Part shown: in pieces, positions 16,027 to 18,182 of the stretch | How positions within the stretch are numbered: position 1 is the stretch's first letter | How the letters are laid out: every line of letters starts with the position of its first letter | NCBI GenBank assembly: GCA_041567315.1 | Contig: JBFGCA010000102.1 | Span: 1-18,182, forward strand | DNA length: 18,182 nucleotides | Direction of reading: 5' to 3' | Source of the DNA: JBFGCA01 sp041567315 | Lineage (GTDB): Bacteria; Acidobacteriota; Thermoanaerobaculia; Multivoradales; JAHEKO01 | Notes under the pieces: model-generated | Told to the model about the DNA's origin: nothing | Database searches by the model: none | Seen by the model: the letters and a program-made list of their open reading frames with translations, nothing else | Translations under genes and position numbers: made by a program

Positions 16027-17664
16027 ATGCCCCGGCGTCCACTGCGGGTAGCGCTGGTGATCGGCTCGGTGCTTCTGGCCCTGGGCTCGGTGGTCGAGTT
16101 TGCGGGCTGGCGGAGCGAGCAGCGGCGGCTGGCCCAGGTGCTGGCGGCCAGGGGAGTCCTGCGCGAGGAGCCGTCGATCGTCGAGAGGGTCCGCCGCCAG
16201 CCGGACTCCGAGCGAGCGCGGCTGGTGGTGGCGCGTGCCCTCCTGGCCGCGGAGCTGGCCCCCGAGCGGCAGGGGGTCACGGGCCCGGCCGCCGCGGCGG
16301 GACTGGCGCGGCTGGAGACCGCAGCCGCGCTGGCGGGCGAGACTCTGCCCCGCCGGCCGGCGGCCTGGCAGGCGGCGCTGGTGGCGGGCGCCGCCGGCCA
16401 CCTGGCCGAGCGGCGCGGCGGCGGAGGCACCGCCGGCAGAGGCTCAGGGCCCGATCCGCTGGCGGCGCTGCGGGCGGCGACCGAGCTGGCCCCAGGCCAG
16501 CCCGAGCCGGCCCGTTTCCTGGCCGCCGTTCATCTGGGCGACTGGTCCCGGCTGTCGGCCGAGCGTCGCGCGGCGGCGCTGCCGGTGCTCGCCAGTGCCT
16601 TCCGCGACCGCCGCAGCTTCGACCTGCTGATCGGCGATTGGCTGCGGGTGGCGCCGTCGCTGGAGGCCGCGCTCGAGGTGCTGCCGGCCCGGCCGGAGAC
16701 CTGGGACCGGCTGCGGGCGCACTATCTACAGGCCGACGACCTCGAGCGCTACCGGGACGTCCACGCCCGCTGGGACGCCTGGCTGGCGGCCTTCCTCGAG
16801 GAGCGGATCGCAGAGGCGCGGCGGCGGCGGCGCGGGGGCGACGAGAGACGCGCGCTGGCGCTCCTCCACTCGGTGGCGACCGCCCCGCCGGACCGCCGGT
16901 TCGCACCGCTGCTGGCGCAGGCGCTGGCCGAGCTGCCGCCGGGGCCACCGCCACCGGTGGCGCTCCGCTACTACCGGCCCTGGCTCGACTGGGCGCTCCA
17001 GCAGTGCCTGTTCGCCGACTGTGCGCTGCCGCCGGTCGCCCTCCGCCGGCTGACCCACGCGGCGCAGGGCGGCGAGGGCCCCACCCGGGGCTCCGACGCG
17101 CCCCGGGACGAGACCGCGGCCCGCCACGCCCTGGCCGCGCTGGCGGCGGGCCGTCCGGAGCTGGCCGTGGTGTACGAGCAGCGTGCGCCGGACCCGGGGG
17201 GCGAGGCCTGGGCGGAGTACCACCTGCTCGCCGCCCGCCGTGCCCTCGAAGCCGGCGACACCGAGGAGGCCGCCGAGCGGCTTCGTCAGGTGCACGCGAG
17301 CTGGCGCGAGAGCGCGCTCTACCGCCGCCTCCGGGCCACCGCCGACCGCCCGGACCTGCCCGCGGCCGCCGCGCGCGGCGCGGAGGGCGGCGCCGGCTGG
17401 CGCTGGCGCGGCAGCGTCGGCTTCTACGAGGTCGAGGCGACGGCGCCGGCCGGCGAGGTGCGGGTGGTGCTCGAGGCCCCCGCCGACGCCGCGGCCGTCG
17501 TCGAGCTGCAGTGGAACGGCGTCGCCGCCGCCTTCGCCGCGGTTCGGGGCCGGCGCGCCGTCCGGCTGCCCGGACCGGCGGAACCGGGGCTCCACCTGCT
17601 GGAGATCAGGGCCCTGGCCGGCCGGGTGCCGCGTCCGGGGCCGGTGTCGCTGCGTCCCGGCTAG
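16027..17664 (+). CDS. Membrane-anchored Ala/Arg-rich helical-repeat (TPR-like) protein with C-terminal beta domain
   Basis: I do not recognise a named family for this 545-residue protein. It begins with a basic stretch and one hydrophobic helix (residues 7-27, LRVALVIGSVLLALGSVVEFAG), so it is probably anchored in the inner membrane and faces the periplasm. About residues 30-440 are helix pairs rich in Ala, Leu and Arg with TPR-like character, for example YHLLAARRALEAGDTEEAAERLRQV. The last ~90 residues switch to a beta-rich segment (WRWRGSVGFYEVEATAPAGEVRVVLEAP). Helical-repeat proteins are frequent beside O-antigen ligase/polymerase genes such as the convergent one here, so a role in cell-surface polysaccharide assembly is possible. 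The ATG at 16027 has only a weak upstream GGAGAG. The last 59 nt overlap the opposing gene. Confidence 0.75.
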   Translation: MPRRPLRVALVIGSVLLALGSVVEFAGWRSEQRRLAQVLAARGVLREEPSIVERVRRQPDSERARLVVARALLAAELAPERQGVTGPAAAAGLARLETAAALAGETLPRRPAAWQAALVAGAAGHLAERRGGGGTAGRGSGPDPLAALRAATELAPGQPEPARFLAAVHLGDWSRLSAERRAAALPVLASAFRDRRSFDLLIGDWLRVAPSLEAALEVLPARPETWDRLRAHYLQADDLERYRDVHARWDAWLAAFLEERIAEARRRRRGGDERRALALLHSVATAPPDRRFAPLLAQALAELPPGPPPPVALRYYRPWLDWALQQCLFADCALPPVALRRLTHAAQGGEGPTRGSDAPRDETAARHALAALAAGRPELAVVYEQRAPDPGGEAWAEYHLLAARRALEAGDTEEAAERLRQVHASWRESALYRRLRATADRPDLPAAAARGAEGGAGWRWRGSVGFYEVEATAPAGEVRVVLEAPADAAAVVELQWNGVAAAFAAVRGRRAVRLPGPAEPGLHLLEIRALAGRVPRPGPVSLRPG

Positions 17665-18182
17665 CGGCCCTCGGCCTGCCCCCGACCGCGTCGCCCACCT
17701 GCAGACCGGCCACCGCCCCCACGAGCGCCGCCGCCGTGAAGGCGTTGGCCGGCAGGCTGAGCCCGAAGTCGAAGGCCTCGTGGAAGACGACCGCCGCGAT
17801 CGCCCCGGCGGCGGCGAGCACCGCCGCCCGGTCCTCGGTGCGCTTCACCGTGCCGGCCAGCCGCACCAGGCGGGTCGCCAGGGCGGCGGCCGCCACCAGG
17901 AGCAATGCGACTCCCATCAGCCCACCGGTTACCAGCAGCTCGAGGTAGTCGTTGTGGGCACGGTCCCAGGTCATCCCCGTCAGCTCCGGAGGCTGGACCA
18001 GGCCGAAGGCGTCCTGGAAGGACCCCAGGCCGGTGCCGGTCCACGGGAACCGGCGCCACAGCTCGGCCGCCTTCGGCGCCACCTGCAGCCGGGCCTGCAG
18101 GTTGTCCTCGAACAGCGACAGGGTCAGGAAGCGGGCCAGGCCCCGGCGAGCCACCAGCAGCGCCCCCACGGCCGCGGCGGCG
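17606..18182 (-). CDS. O-antigen ligase/polymerase (WaaL/Wzy-like) C-terminal part, 5'-partial
   Basis: The gene enters from the right edge; its frame stays open to 18182, so only the last ~191 residues are seen. The segment FPWTGTGLGSFQDAFG, then WDRAHNDYLELLVTGGLMGVALLL, is the hallmark periplasmic loop of the Wzy_C/O-antigen-ligase family, with the conserved His-Asn-Asp-Tyr. A later helix start, VVFHEAFDFGLSLPANAFTAAALVG, matches the HxxxDF...LPAN pattern of the last membrane helices. These integral membrane glycosyltransferases join or polymerise undecaprenyl-linked glycans at the outer face of the inner membrane. The C-terminal ~25 residues are Pro/Ala-rich, not conserved, and overlap the convergent helical-repeat gene by 59 nt. 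Confidence 0.88.
   Translation of the reverse strand, partial: AAAAVGALLVARRGLARFLTLSLFEDNLQARLQVAPKAAELWRRFPWTGTGLGSFQDAFGLVQPPELTGMTWDRAHNDYLELLVTGGLMGVALLLVAAAALATRLVRLAGTVKRTEDRAAVLAAAGAIAAVVFHEAFDFGLSLPANAFTAAALVGAVAGLQVGDAVGGRPRAASRDAATPAPDAAPGRPGP

Overview
This 18.2-kb window is bacterial chromosome with very high GC. Gene starts are mostly ATG, GTG or TTG with GGAGG-type ribosome binding sites, and neighbouring genes often overlap or lie a few bases apart. Gene content (a caa3-type A2 haem-copper oxidase, cobalamin-dependent MetH, MetF, a SAM-clan riboswitch, a bacterial phytochelatin-synthase homologue) suits an aerobic, GC-rich, probably environmental bacterium. Acidobacteriota or a similar little-cultured phylum would fit, but the sequence alone does not fix the phylum.

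Layout. (1) Positions 1-3329, plus strand: the end of a cytochrome c oxidase operon. It holds subunit II fused to cytochrome c (5' end outside the window), subunit I of the YSHPxV (A2) class, subunit III and the small subunit IV. (2) 3357-5635, minus strand: a membrane protein, a SnoaL/NTF2-like protein, a DinB-like protein, a possible very small membrane ORF, and an NAD(P)-binding SDR. An AT-rich segment with nested inverted repeats (about 5641-5720) lies upstream of the SDR. (3) 5739-14507, minus strand: a run of ten tightly packed genes, read in the order metH, membrane diguanylate cyclase, phytochelatin-synthase-like peptidase, VOC, SRPBCC, VOC, SRPBCC, PaiA-like acetyltransferase, arginase/agmatinase-type ureohydrolase, membrane protein. 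The largest gap is about 41 nt and most junctions overlap or nearly touch. (4) 14508-14708: a metH control region with a sigma70-like promoter whose spacer is a GCG repeat, a SAM-clan aptamer, and an intrinsic terminator whose U-tract touches the metH start codon. (5) 14794-15771, minus: metF with its own TATAAT promoter. (6) 16027-17664, plus: a membrane-anchored helical-repeat protein. It overlaps the tail of a convergent O-antigen-ligase-like gene that runs off the right edge.

How the genes may work together. MetF makes 5-methyl-tetrahydrofolate and MetH uses it to make methionine, the SAM precursor. The leader upstream of metH looks like a SAM-off switch, and no obvious terminator is visible between metH and about 5739. 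SAM status could therefore also tune a c-di-GMP synthase, a thiol-peptide (glutathione-type) peptidase/transpeptidase and a polyamine-related pair. That extended SAM-responsive unit is the most unusual feature of the window. It is inferred from gene spacing and leader structure, not demonstrated.
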